Origin: Acholoe squamosa
Taxonomy: Eukaryota; Annelida; Polychaeta; Phyllodocida; Polynoidae
DNA: 64,000 bases
Assembly: GCA_949317995.1 (NCBI GenBank)
Contig: OX439050.1
Location: 49,043,777 to 49,107,776 of the forward strand
Direction of reading: 5' to 3'
The notes beneath the pieces were generated by a model. It saw only the letters and a program-made list of their open reading frames with translations. It ran no database searches and was not told the origin of the DNA. The position numbers were made by a program, and so were the translations under genes. Positions 23,134-37,900 of this stretch are shown here, piece by piece (the stretch's first letter is position 1; each line of letters begins with the position of its first letter).

Positions 23134-23203
23134 CTGGAGGACGTCAAAAACCTCTGGGTTACAGATATAGAGCAGTCCTGTCTGTCATGCCTCCTCTATT
23201 TAA

Positions 23204-23285
23204 CCCCTTAAGGGTCACTGATGCTTTAATGCATCATGCCCACTGGTCGTCATGATGCATCAATGCATCAGCGGCCCTTAAAGGT
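23204..23285. mobile_element. Short TTAA-flanked MITE, copy 1
   Basis: CCCCTTAAGGGTCACTGATGC at the left pairs with GCATCAGCGGCCCTTAAAGG at the right. TTAA flanks both sides (23200-23203 and 23286-23289). The middle reads AATGCATCATGCCCACTGG. A TTAA target and CCC ends fit the piggyBac group. Confidence 0.5.
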
Positions 23286-23484
23286 TTAAGTTCTTACCCG
23301 GCCGTCAATGCCCATCTAAGGTCCTGGAGTTGTCGCTGTCCACAGCTGGTTTAAAGACTCGTACAGCATTAGCAGGGAGTGTCAGAGACGGAATCCACCT
23401 ACGGGAAGGTATTGCGGCTCCTAACAGTGACTCTGCAAAGTGTGTCCTAAGCGTAGGCAGGGGAGAGGAAAGAGAGGTAAATAG

Positions 23485-23487
<3 letters not shown>

Positions 23488-23553
<66 letters not shown>
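23488..23553 (+). repeat. (GA)n microsatellite
   Basis: About 33 uninterrupted GA units, followed by purine-rich sequence to about 23760. Confidence 0.95.
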
Positions 23554-23555
<2 letters not shown>

Positions 23556-25954
23556 ACACAGAGAGGGATAGTGATAGAGACAACAGCAGAGAGAGGGAGG
23601 GGGGAGCAAAGAAGTATGTAGCAACAATGAGACAGAGAGGCTTAAGAGAGAAAAGTATTCAGAGAGAAGGAAAGAGAAAGAGTCATGAAATAGAGACGGA
23701 GCAGGAGAGACGGAGCACAACAAACAGAGACATAAAAGGAAAACAGACACACCACAGGTAACAATCATATAAACAGACAGGAAACGAGGGAATGAGTCAC
23801 AGACAGAGGAGAGACACACAGAAACACCGAGGGTAGCAGAGGCAAAGGGAATCGTGTGAGGTGTCCTTAATTGTACTTGAGTGGAGCAGCTCAGATCAAA
23901 GCTCCGATAGAGGAGCAGCAGCTCAGTGGATGAGTGTAGTGCCTGGTGTAGGCGTCCTGAGCTACTCCTACCCCTGTGGGAGTGGTAGGTGAGCTTGTCA
24001 ACTAGCAACTGTTAGTGACGTGTATGCGGCTATAGTGATGAGCTAGAGGGGGGACATTCACTATGAAGCTAGTCTGTAATACTGCTATGATGGGGTCTAG
24101 AAGGTTGTAACTTGTTATAAAAAAATGTACATAGCTCTATATGTTAGTGCACTACCTTCTAAAACCATGTTTTGCCCTTTGCAAAACAGGTTGGTTCCCA
24201 TACACAAAGGTCTGTATGATCTTCAATATCAAAGTTGTATATATGAAGAAACAGAATTATAAGGCCACTTTGTGGGTGCTGTTTAAAATGAGGACGTGGG
24301 TGCCATGCACTTCTTCTCTAATTCACTATTATGGTCAGTCTGTTACAAGGAATACAGATGGTGACAGGGAGTAACAATAGTCTCTATTTTTACCATGCTT
24401 TGCCAAAGGGGCCAATATATATACGATTGCTAAAGACTACTACCAAAACTGAAATAGCGGTGGCTCTGTTGTTCAAAGACATTATTCATAGCCTCGGGTC
24501 TGATTCAGAATGAGTGGGGGAGGAGTGGTATATAGGTGCGGCGCAGTGTTACATGCAGAGATGCTGACGCTAGCATTTACAGTAGCCGATACCAAGGCCG
24601 GTCCAGCTGCATGCAGTTCCTCCCTCCCCAGCACTCCTCCTCCAGGTCCCCTCCATTCCTCTTACACCCACCCCCATCCCCTCCCCTGCCTAACTCCACC
24701 AAGTGGCTTGGACACATGGACAAGGAGCCCTACATGTCCCATAGCTCCATTTGTGTAGCCCTGTCCAACACCACTCCATTCCTCCTGGTGGCCAATTCCT
24801 CCAGGCGCCCATGCTGTGGCTTCCCACTCTTTCCTCCAGGACTTCCCACGCCTCCCACCCACCCCAGATGCTTGCTGCTGCCATGAGACAGCAGTCCCCG
24901 GCTGCATTCCAGCAGCCTTAAATGTCACTTGTGGCGTTTAAATACCCTAAAAAAGTTAGCCTTGGTCATTCCAGACTGGGGTCCTGCCTCCCACTGACTG
25001 TATCTGCTGTTGCCTACTGGAGGAGAGGAGCTGATCCTGCATGATTCCTCCTACAGCTCCTCCATGGTGTGCTCCACGGTGCAGGCTCACAGCACCACCA
25101 CCACTTGCTGACCACAGATCGGTCCCACACACCAGATACCACCGGTCATACACTGCTGGTAAAGCCTACAGTGCAGACACTGTCAGATACAGACTGGAGG
25201 CATTATAGGGAGCTGGTGTCAAGGAGGAGTCATGTAGCAAGAATCAGTGTTAAGATGAAATAGAGCCTAGTGTACATGGTATTTGAACCAGTGTACATGA
25301 CAAAAACCTCAGTGTGTATGGCATAGACCTGGATGTACATGGGAGGAGCCTAAGTATATATGGCAAAGGACTCAACAATATATGGCATAGGGTTTACCAA
25401 AGGCAGGAGACTCAATACCTATGCTTTGTGTACTGATGACAAGAGAATTTGGATTGGACTCTATCTCGGGAATACTAGGTTTCATTCTAAAACAGTGCCA
25501 CCATGGAGTGATATAGAACACAAGGAGTTCTTCAGGAATACACACATTGCATGGACAACTGGTGATTTAGATTATACTGCATGCAGCCATCACACACTTC
25601 GACCACCAAGGGATTATAGATTTTGGAAACATGCAATTCTTTTGGGAACATCACAATCTTATTATCAGTGCAATATCTGGGTTTGAAATAAAGTACTTGT
25701 AAATGAGACTAGCTGTCAGAACAGCTTAGGAACTGAGAAGTGCTTATGAGCATATAATACAAAATACAACTACTGCCAATTCGCTATAGACCGAAAGAAA
25801 TCTGGATGAAGTGAAAAAAATCAAAATGGCTCGGACATTCACTGGTTAACCATAGCATATGGAATATGATACAATTCTCTAACTGCTCATAATATTAAGA
25901 GCAGCTCCTAAACTGTTATTAAGTGTTTGATTTATCCAGATAGAGCAGCCCAAC

Positions 25955-28900
25955 ATGAGGACCTTTGTGAAGCTTAAACCTCAGGGTGCCCAGGGCTATG
26001 ACCATCGTAAGCTGAGTGAGGCTTACTACCAGAGAGAGATACAGACATGGAGACCGTTCAGACACTTTGGTATCTTTGCCTCCTTTGCTGGTATCTCCTT
26101 CACTGTGATAGCAGTATGCAACCGCTACTGGGTGCAGGGAAGACGTGAGTACATCTTATCTTTGTATTACCTACAATCTCATACAGTACCTAAAGCCTCC
26201 CAATGCTAGACTGTAAACCAATTTCAAAACTAAAACTGCATTGAATCAACCTGGATCGAACATGGTAGAGTAAAGTTGGATTTCCTTTTTATCAAATGGG
26301 TCTACAACTTAACTATAGTCTATTAAATCAATGGATATATAAACATCATTAGTTAATAAGAAAAAGCACCAATAGCACAGTAGCTGCTATCATAACGTTA
26401 ATGTATCAAACATGCATTCCATAATTTGTTTGTTTTGCATTTGATTCTTGTATTGAAATTGTTTGATGACTTGACATAATTATTCTCATGCTCTGACAAT
26501 TGATACAATCATTGGTTTGTCCAAATGTGTTTTGTAGTCCTTGAACTGTTCTATCGATTTGTTATTCACTGTATTTTTTGCCAATCACCCCTTCCCAACT
26601 AATATGTATTTTATTTCAGGACCTTCTAATATGCAACAAATAGCACTACTATAACTTGTTCTGCCTATATCCAATGTTATATTCTGTCCCATTGTCCCCA
26701 ACAATGTCTAGCTGGTAGCATCTATTGGCACTTACACAGTCCGTATAACAGGTTCTATCATTCTATTTGATTGTGTGGTTGTTTTTCGATCGGCTATAGA
26801 TAGCAATGGTGGTACTTCTATTTTATTCATATATCAAGATCAAAGGTACTATGCATTAACTCACTGAATAGGACAAATACAGGAATAGCTGAAATAATAC
26901 AGAAGATACGCACCAATTATAGAGCTTTTAGTCATAAAGATATAGATCTATGCCGAGGTTGAATATATCACCTCAGATAAGCAGTCCTGGATTGAATTCC
27001 CCCTCTGTAAAATTCTCCTCTAGATTTTCAGAAGACATTATTGTTTGCCTTTATCCCAGGTTTAGAACCAGCTTTGCTACCTTTCACTTTATGAATTGTA
27101 AGCAGTTCCACCAGAAGACTATAAGGGGAAGAGGTATTTGATATTTGAATTTAGATTCTTTGTCTACTCACCATGTATATGACAGAAAGCTGCAGGGAGT
27201 TTATAACCTTCATCTGTTTTGTCCTTATAGACTTTTGATAAACCCTCAGAGACCTCTTCTAGGAATCTCCTCTTCATTCATAAGATCCTAAATCTCCACC
27301 AATCTTTTTGCCAAAGCAACTCTTGGCCCATGTCTTAGGACAGAGCCTAAATATTTAGGCTTGTTCTTAGCTGGTTATATAGGAAGAATGCTAAAGTAGC
27401 CTAGAGTGGTGTGCAGGTGGGTGGGTGGTACATGCGGGATATGAGTGTGAATATTTGAAGACTGTCCCTATGAATACTTGACATGGATGGGCGTGGTGAT
27501 GGTAGACCGTATGTATAGTGTGGGGGAACAGTGGCACAACTTTCTCCACTACTGCACTATATTAATATAGTCTAATGGTGTGCCAGCTAGCATCAAATTT
27601 GTGTAATGCTATGCGATAATGTGTGACCCTGCCCCATAGAACTATGTGTTATTATATACCGTCACCTTAGTGCAAGAAGCTTGTAACTGCATTTTTCAAG
27701 TTTTGCAGGAGAGGCAAATCAAGTTTTACAATTACAATAGCACCAATCGGACACAACCTTATTGCACTAGGGCCTCATATACAGAGCTTCAGTACTTTCA
27801 TAGTAGGTAGATAATGGTCAATAGATTCTAAAACAGAAGAAACTTCATGTTTGCAAAAATGTCAGTTACAAACTTCTTGCACTGAGTCGACAGTATGTGA
27901 TATGTAGAATACGCTTTACTACAAAGCAAAACTAGAAACTGTGACTCATGGCACATTTATGTCATTTATAATGCCATGGTGTATGATTTTGAGATACAAA
28001 ACAAGCACCATACATTATATCAGCAATTCAAAAAAGATTTGGAAAATAAGATCTTATGAAAAAAAAAATAATGAAAGATAATGTACATTTGTGGAGCATA
28101 AATGTTGCAGGACTTACACTATCACTGTAAAAAATTTACTGTTGAATCTACGAGGGATCCTTGTAAAACTGAACAGTGAACCACCGTAATTACACAACAG
28201 CGAGCCAGTGTAGTTTTTACAAGAAGCTCCAGGTGGCAGTGCGGTGGTACAAGGAATCTCTGTGAAAATAATGATATCTCTGTGAAAATAACGACAGATC
28301 TCTGGCAACTTTAGGACGAGGAATCCCTCATTATTTCCACGACATTTTTTTACAGTGTATGGTGGTCTTCCTGCTATAAGTGCTCCATTTCTGATTCATG
28401 GCATGCAGCATGGGGTAAAATGTAACTATGAATATAGAGAGTGTATAAACTAGAGTGGAGCATGTGATAAGGTTGAACATGAAGTGAATCGTGATCCTCC
28501 ACCTAAACCACCCTCAGGCCTGCATGTCAGCGTTGAGATCAATGTAAGCATAGCTCTAGACTAGTCACTACCCAACAAAATAGACCTGGCATGTTCTTTA
28601 TAATGGATAAGGAAAAGGTAGAGGGGGCAAGGGTGCAATCATAAAGGTATAGGGAAGGTTATGTAGGCCTACATCCCATCAAAAGAAATTCCCAGAGCAT
28701 ATATAAATAATAATGATATGATCCCTGGAAACAAAATCTTGTGTTTAACACATGTTCGGAACCAGTCAAATTGGTGAAAATCTGGTGTCGTTCACGAGTA
28801 TAAAACACAAGTATTCTTGTGATTCTGTGATTCTGTGACCTGCCAGACTACTGAAATCACATGTTTTGAACACATGATTTATTCACATGAAATTACAAGA

Positions 28901-31900
28901 TTTACACATGTTTTGGGGGTAATTAGGATCATTAATTATTAATATAGACTCATATAATCAGATTATATGCATCATATTATGAGTGATATATATAAATACT
29001 TTTATTTGAGAGAGGGTATGTGGTGATGTATAAAGTAAGAGCCACCTGATAGGCATTGGTTATATGTTGGGATTAGGCCTACCAATCTCTTACCTCAGAG
29101 AAAGGTAACCTTGGCAATGTAGGTACTCCAATGCATTGATCATCAGCTTTTACTCATCACTTTTCTCAACAGGTCACTGAAAGTGCACCTTATTCTGACC
29201 TAGCGTGTTGTAGGTGGCGCCGGCCTGTCTAGCTGAAGCTGGTCATCAGCATGTCCCTTACACTGGTTTGAGGGTACAGTTATATAATACCTGGGGGGAA
29301 TCCACTCTGTCCCACCCTACACACAAAAGTATTATTATGACTCATTTTAAGTAGCACATAGTGGCTTAAGAGTATGATTATAAGTTCAAAGGTATGGTAG
29401 CTGTAGGCTATCACTCATCACACCTCCAGGTGTGGAGTTTTCACACCTACAGATTTGGAGAGTTACCCCTGTATAGAGTGTCTTCTGACCCCTGAAGCTG
29501 CAAGTCTCGTGAGAATGCATGTTAATTAGGCCTTAGCTGGTAGCTGCAGAGTAGGCACACCTGTATGGTCTGCCTGTATGGTACTTGCGCCCACAGGACC
29601 ACATGCAACTTTGGTATATGCAAGAGCAATGGAGCCATGAAATTTACAGCTGGTGTTGGTGAGCAGATCTTATAGCCACAGAAATGGTGTCTGTGTCACC
29701 TTACCCATTGTTAGTCTGTGTTTAACCTCCTTTCATGGACCAATAATCGATACATGAAGATAATATTAAAAATGTTATAAATGTATACAGAAGTAACTAT
29801 AGGTTTGGACATTATTGAAGCATAAGACTTCAAAGATTAAGGTCTCAATGCTTTGATGAAAATAAAACTGTCAAAAACAAATAGTGCTGCCACCTAGTGC
29901 AGAATGAGTTTGGCATGTGTAATTCTTGTGTTGATATCACCAGATTTTCTCAAGACAAATTCTCATGAAGTTCTTGTGCTATACATGTGATTTGTCATGA
30001 CCCCAGATTTTCACCAAACTGACAATGTAAAAGTGGTGGCAATCACATGCCTTGTTTTCTGGGATATCATACCCAAATTCAAGAGCTTTACCTCTTACAT
30101 CAGGTCCATAAAATCGCCTCAGTGCAACAAGGTTGTACCAGACATTTTTAAAAATTGAGTTTCCTTCTGCTTTGACTATTATCAACCCTTATCTACCTAC
30201 TATGAAAGTCCTGTCTATGATATAATAATTATGTGCTTACATCCTCCGGTGCAATAAGGTTGTGTCAGCTTGGTGCTATAGTAATTGTAGCACTTCTTTT
30301 GCCTCCCCTGCAAAACTTGAAATATGCAGAGACAACCTTGTTGACGATATATGCTAGTTAGATATGGAAAGCACTACATACCTTAACCCCTGCTTAGAAA
30401 ATGGTGAATAATATCTTTGGGAAAGGCTTTATACACATACTACTTATCATCTCTCTTTCCTCAAGCAAACTATTAGTTTGTTCAATATGAATTGTTTTAA
30501 CATCACCATGACATATTAGGTACACCCTATTGGGAGAATAGCTGTTTACTACTGTATTGACGTGGATATATTTATATATCTATTATATTGACGTCGAGCC
30601 CAGACTACTGTGTTATAGTCTCAGTGCAATTTGTTACACAGGACAGGGGAGATAGCACAGAGGTAAGGCCTGGGGGTGGAGGGTGTGGGAAGGTGCAATG
30701 TAAAAAATAACTGTTGAATCTACCAGGGATCCTCGTAAAACTGAACAGTGAACCACCATAATTATATAACAGGGAGCCATGGCAGTTTTTACAAGAAGCT
30801 CCAAATGGCATTGCAGTGGTACAACAAATCTCTGTGAAAATAATGATGGATCTCTGGCATTTTTGGGATGAGGAAACCTTCGTTATTTTGATGACATTTA
30901 TTTTACAGTGTGGGAGTATAAAATAAGACACTGGACGTAGTGGAATAGAAGACTTTCTCACACAGCCATTGCACTTGTATATTCACTGATACAAGTTGGT
31001 GTAGTTATATCGAAACAGCGATTCCATTATAGATTGTCAGATCGAGCATCGGAGGAAGAAAGTTTTGCAATAGGGAATATTTCACTTTCAATCGAAAGGC
31101 CTAGAAGAATAACGCCCATTGACCATTATCAAAAACTAGTTTCTAAAAGTGTAGCTATAAATACTTACACTTTTTAAATCAGTAGAGGACGGTGTTGAAA
31201 TGGTAATATTAATGAGGTGGATAACATTATTTCAAAAGTATCCATTATTATCCTTACCCAGTGACCCAGATTGACCAGTGATCTCTCAAATAAAAATGCA
31301 TTTGTCAAAATAATTGTAATATTCTCTATTCACTTTTGGATATAAGTCGGGCACAGAGGCGTAGGAAGCGAATCTTCATTGGGAGGGCCCAGTTTGTGTT
31401 CCAGCCTGGCCCCATCGTGGCGACCTTGAATTGTCCGCTTTATCACGATGACACCTATACATATTTACCGTAATCTCTCACGTATAAGGCACAGCTCGCC
31501 TATAAGGCGCACCCCTAACTCAAGGAGGTCTGTCTCACGTATAAGGCGCACCTCTGAGGGCAGATTTTTGTCAGTTTAGTACTGTTCTATAGTAAAAATA
31601 TCCCCCCCCCTATTAGGCGCACCCCAAACTCAAGGCAATGTCCCTCCCTCGTATAAGACCCAGCATCATTTTGTTTGGCGTATAAGATGTGCCTTATATG
31701 CGAGAGATTACGGTACCGGTATGTAGAATTAATATAGAAGATTTATTTTTGGTGACTTTTAGTTCTGACTTGCGGCTCAAACCAACATTTTTCCTATCGC
31801 ATTACCATAAAGATCTATTCTGAAATACAATGTCTTGGATGCTTATGCCCCACCTGGTTTGTGATTGGGGGGGAGGCCCCCCTGCCACCCCCCTTTACCT

Positions 31901-34900
31901 ACGCCCCTGGGGCGTCTATATTGCTGGGGAAGTAGTTTATAATTGTTGTTGCTCAGCATGGGGAGTGCAAATGACTAACTAATTGCCTCTATGAGGCAGA
32001 CTTTATGGGGAATTCTTAATGCTTGCAGAATTGTAGGATCCTCCAATGTATTTCGCTGTCATAGAAATTAACCACACATGGCCCAAACAAAGTTTATTTC
32101 TGGTCTGGTCCTAATGGCAATAAGAAAATCCCCCACCTAATGATAGCCATAAAAGGCATGCCACAGCACCTGTGGTATTTAACTAATGTTTCCTTAAGTG
32201 TAAACTGAGAAATCGTTAATGGAACTATTGGCATTTATTAAAGAGACCGACAACTTGGGAATCTCCTCCACATCATGCCACATTTCCATTTTTAGCCCCC
32301 ATAAGGTGTCCCGTCGATAAACACTTTGAACTAATAAACTGACTGAGCTGTCGTTTTATTCAGTCGCCAGGGAGACCTACGGGATCCCATAACAGTCTTT
32401 AAGAATAACTGAGGCAGAAGTAAGAAATGCTCAATTTTTTGGACAAATTTTCTGAATTTAAGAAGCAATCCCCATTACAGTTAAGGAGGCATTCCATAAA
32501 GGGGACATTCCGTTGGCTTTGTATGATAGATGTTGATCAAACGCTTCTGTGAAAGCCTCCTTCATATCCCAATAACTATAATATATTCTGCCTTATTCTA
32601 AATTCTATAATAGTGGCAATGCTCGTTCTGTATTTCTTTCCGCCAAGAATAACGATCTTAGATAATTGTATATACTACATGTGGAGGGTGACAGAAACCC
32701 ACACCGGATTTAATTTGAATTAACTTATATCATATCTAATAATGATATCTGTACAAATGAGGTGAGGCACATGATTATTTTTGTTCTGAACATTTTTAAG
32801 TGGTTGTCCCTTCAGCCTCCGTAGGAACAGAACCATAATGCCCCTTGAAACTCTTTTAGTTGCCAAGCACCTTTAACTAATCACCAATCACAGAGCAATT
32901 TACAGCCAGGCAAGGCGACGCCTTCAAGGCAAATGAGAGACGCCTGTTGATTGCCTGGTGCCAGAGATACTGGCGCCACCTCTGAGAGTAACGTCAGAAC
33001 CACTTGAGCTGTGAGGTTACTAAATTCTCCTCCAAATCCCTGCGGACCTGGTCCACACTAGGAAAGTGTTCCTTTTCTGAGAAGCACTGGGGATTCTTAT
33101 ATTTTTGTCATTTTCTTATTTGTCTCTCTTTCGCTTGGAGGGAAGACAGGGTTTTCTCTCTTTTACTTGGAGAGATGACAGAGTTTTCTCTCTTACACTT
33201 AAAGAGATAACAGGGTTTTCTCTCTTTTGCTTGGAGAGAAGAGAGGGTTTTCTCTATTTTGCTTGGAGAGATGACAGGGTTTTCTCTCTTACACTTAGAG
33301 AGATGACAGGATTTTCTCTCTTTTGCTTGGAGAGAAGAGAGGGTTTTCTCTCTTTTGCTTGGAGAGAAGACAGGGTTTTCTCTCTTTCACTTAGAGAGAT
33401 GACAGGGTTTTCTCTCTTTCGCTTGGAGAGAAGAGAGGGTTTTCTCTCTTTTGCTTGGAGAGAAGACAGGGTTTTCTCTCTTTCACTTAGAGAGATGACA
33501 GGGTTTTCTCTCTTTCGCTTGGAGAGAAGAGAGGGTTTTCTCTCCTTCCCTTGGAGAGAAGAACAGGTGGTTTACAAAAGTAGGAGCGAGAAATCCACAT
33601 GTTGCAATAATTAGTATTGCAACATGTTGATTTGAGGAAACACACAACATTCAAATCAGTTTTTGATTTGTGAAACCTTCCAATCTCTGTTGCATTACTA
33701 TTCAACCTGTAAACAGTCAGACCACACAAACCTAGACATTGTTTGTCATACGGATCTATTCTAAGACGTTTTTGAAGAAATCTCACACAAAATGTAAGAT
33801 AGACAAACATTGATGTAAAAGATATCAGGGAATGCACTGCCTTCAGCTTCTACAGCAGGACACTCATGGTTTCTGCAGCATGGGTGAAATCCTGGGTGTC
33901 CTCCCACCCTGGAGTAGGCCCTGAGTTATTGACCCTGGAGAACCTGACAGATCCCACCACCCAGGGCAGGCCGGTGTAAAACAGGGTTTACACTCGAGCA
34001 GCTCACATCACTTCTCGTTGAGCAGCTCACATTAGTTGTATGGAGAGCCGCTAGTTTGTCTTACTTAGGCTTCTACTGCTGAGTGGGTAGTGGTGGAGGT
34101 GGTGGTCGTAGGTGGTGCTGATTGGAAGTGTTAAGGGGGCAGGTGGGTATAGCTGTAGGCCTACACACTCTTTCAATATAGTGAGCGCCCACCATCCACC
34201 CTTTTAAAACCATGGATGTGCCACTGCGAAAGTTTGGTTGTACAGGTATGTTGTGTCTCTCATGGTACCTGGACACACAGCTGTAAGAAAGCCCCTAGTG
34301 GTACCATGGAATGGGATTTTCCTATAGGGCCTTGGACCATTGGTCTTCCAGTATTCTCTCACAGGTCCCTTGGGCCATGTTTCAGAGAGCCCTAGCTTTT
34401 TAAGAAAGGGGAATTTCAAGGGAGTTGGAACAGGAAACCCCTAGTCAATCCCTTTTGAACAGCATAGCTTCCCGAGACTGCGTGGTGCAGTAAAAACCTC
34501 AATTCACTGTTGAAACGTTAAAGGCATCCTCTGCCAGCGCACGTGCAATCATCAATTCAACATGGGCTTCATAATGGATTTGCTGGAGCTAAATATATCT
34601 AATGTTCAGTGTATCCTCACCCCAATCCCACCAGTGAATGTGAAGGACAATTTCCTTTATCATATAGATATTGCTTGAGAACATTATCTTAAGTAATGGT
34701 TGTGTGCTTAAGTATGCTTAGATGGAGAATATACATTTACCCATGTAGGCCCCCTATAGTGCTAGCCCCTACCTTAAACAGCATGTTGCTAGATAGCACT
34801 CTAACAGCCTAATACAATCATGTACATCCTGCTCCTGCGTAGAGCAAATACAGTAACTCAATTCTGCTCACATACAGAGCCCCCTAGTACCAGTACCTAG

Positions 34901-37900
34901 AACTACACGAGCGCCTTGGGACTTGAGATACGATCATTCCCAGCTAATATAGACTAGCCTAGTCTGCATTGGGAGTCCACTATGGGATACATTCATTACA
35001 CTTGAACATCATAATGATTAGGATAAAAATGCTCTATTAACAGGAGCAGGGCCAGCAAATGCCATTTAGAAAAGGTTGGAAAATGGAATTGCCTCAGTGT
35101 TGGAAGGGAAAGGGACATTTAACTTATATCAAATCTCGTATGAGATCTCGTACACCTTTATGTACATGATTATAGACATAGGTTAACATTTATGGGATAA
35201 CATACATGTACATCTTATTCATGGAGGCCCTTGGCAGTATCGAATGTTATTGCTGTAAATTTCTCTTTCTACACCTCACGTTAAGATATACAGAAGTTCA
35301 TAACAGTGAACAATATCATAGGACTATGTCCCAGACCTCACACTAATCTCACTAATTTTCTGGGAACTTATCCAACATTGTCCACATAACTCCCCCGTTA
35401 CATAAGGTGTCTATATGTGAGAAGCCATACATAAAGGATATTTGGTGATGCCTTCCATGTGTTACCCTTTGTCCTTGCCTGTTCACATATTCAGTGGACC
35501 CCTATTGCAAGGTTGGGTATTCTGTTGTGCATTGCTTTCTGTAGTTCTGTCATCTCACATTAAGCATTAACTCCGCCACAAGCAACAGTTGTGAATGTTA
35601 ACACATGAGTTGGCAGAGAAAGGTCTGGCAAATTTCCATATAATTGTAATGCTAGTGTAACACAAGGGAATGGATAATGAATGCTAATAGCTCTATCATT
35701 AGGTAGGGGCAGCAATCCAGATAGACACTATAGTGTAAAAATAACCAGTGTCTATTTTAGCACTGCCCTTGTGGACACCATGGCATGGGAATAATGGCAG
35801 TGTATTCTTAGAATAATTGTCCTTATCCTGGAGATTTATTGAGATAGCAGCCAGTGCGTGATGGACATGGACAAGGAAAGTCAATTCAAAGAACTTATAA
35901 GCCCACGATATCTCGATGATGCAAAAGATACATGTACATCAATCCTTCTTCTGGAAGTGATAATCTAATCTCAAAGCAATCTGATAAGAGATGGAGCAAG
36001 TAGGCCGATTGAGCCAATCCTTTTCAGGTCCACCACCACCATTGCACTGTAAAGAGCAGCACAAAGGTTTGCAATGGCTCAACAAAGTATGAGAAAAAGC
36101 TAAAGCCTCTTCAAAGATCCTCCCCTAAGTATATGCCCTTGTCTATCATGGCGATTTTACACTGGAGCATTTTTCCCCTGCAGTGCCAGTGGGCATAAGT
36201 CATACATTTTCGGCAGTAAAATTATAGTTTCATAAAGTAGTGGTCTAAAATTTGGCCCTTTCTGTGGTGCTGCCAAAAACAGCTCCCTTGATATAGAATG
36301 GTTGTCACTATTGCATTCAAGAGGGATACACTTTTTTTTTATTAAGAGAAAAAGAGTAGCTACGTAGGTTTAACTTAGAAGCCCGGTATCTCATACCCAT
36401 TGCTGCATACTGAACGGCCAAACAACTTTGATAATTGCTGTCCCATGACAATTAATGTAATTCTAAATATCTTTGACTAAAAGAACATAAGATTTGGTCT
36501 GACCGAGGGATATCTCATTCTGCTCGTGGCATAACCTGCAGTCTGGCCAATTCTTTTGTCTTTAACGAGGAGAAGGATTCACCTGCATTGTCAGTGCATG
36601 TTTCAGTGCAACACCCTCGTGACACCAGGGCTTAGAAAAGAATAGAACTGCAGTACCCTCGTTTTATTGCATGGCTTTGGTTGATGTTCCTTTCTTGGAA
36701 TGCTAGGGTTAACGTTGCACTAACCTGCATTAGTGGTTGAGTGAGTGAGTGAGTGAGTGAGTGAGTAATAGAGGTTTAATGCCATTTCGACAGCTAAGGT
36801 CATATTCATGGCAAGAACTACATTACACAATTTCACAGAGGAATGTGTCAGTGCCTGCGCATATGTGCACGACACACATCCTGAGGGGATAGGAAAGATG
36901 AGAAATAGACCCTTTTAAGTGGGCTAGGGAAGCCCAGCATTAGTGGTTGACTCGGTGGTCAGAATTTATCGGTGTTGACTAACACCTCATTTGCCTCTAA
37001 AGCCTTGTGCGTTTTATAGTGAATTCCACCACTAATAATACCAACATCTTATGGCATCTAAGTCTTTCTCCCTGTGATCATATAAGTAAGAAAGGCAATG
37101 TTGTTCATATTCATTACTAAGTTGAGCATTTAAACTGGTTCCATAGCAAAAAATCCCCTTATGTTTACATCAAAGCTGGCCTCTGTCTCAAAGTTGTCTC
37201 AATATGCAAATGAGCTTGGATACTAAAAATACTCTGGGTGAAGCAATGCGGGGTGAGAGCCATCCTAGGAAAGCCTGTGTGCATGCGCAGTGCTGGGCAC
37301 CTGACTGTGTTCTACAGCCCCGGGGTAAATACTCACCATTAGCTCCACGTACCACACTATCTAAACTACGACCATGAGGGACGACTCATTTATTGCCAGC
37401 TTGGGGGCTGATCGATTTCACCACCCCCCCACCACCAATATGATAAAAGTTATGCCCCCCACAATATGATAAACGTTATGCCCCCCACCCACTGAGAACT
37501 GATTTGGAAAATGCCCCCCCCCCCAAATAAATTTGGATACGCATGTGCAATAATGTATCGCATTGAGTACTTGAATTGTCCATATTTAGTTTTGATCCCC
37601 CCCCCTCGCCCAGTGTGAAGGATTATTAGGGTTTAGGCTGACCCACCAAGAAGCTCCATTTCAAGTAACTGGTTTGGACTTGCATGCGGAACCAGACAAG
37701 GATGCTGTCTATCGCTATTTTTGTTTGTTATTCCTGTAGAATTGTTAGCTCACAATGTACACATGAATGTAGATATTAAAGGTATAAGACTTGGTACTAG
37801 AGAAGTAAAGATTTGTCAATATGCTGATGACACGACTTGTTTTATTGAGTCAGTAACAGCTCTACATCACCTGTTGGACTGCTTGAGAAGATTTAGGAGG

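Noticed and set aside
23330-23761. Arg-Glu repeat frame and its antisense Leu-Ser frame
   Set aside because: Both arise from the (GA)n microsatellite and its purine-rich flank.
23905-23975. tRNA-like AGCTCAGTGGATGAGTG
   Set aside because: It looks like an A box, but no B box follows at the right distance.
24510-24928. Overlapping Pro/Ser-rich frames on both strands
   Set aside because: Low-complexity C-rich sequence open in several frames, with no domain or splice support.
33105-33614. 169-codon repeat protein
   Set aside because: It is a translation of the 32-bp minisatellite; no start context, splice signals or family.
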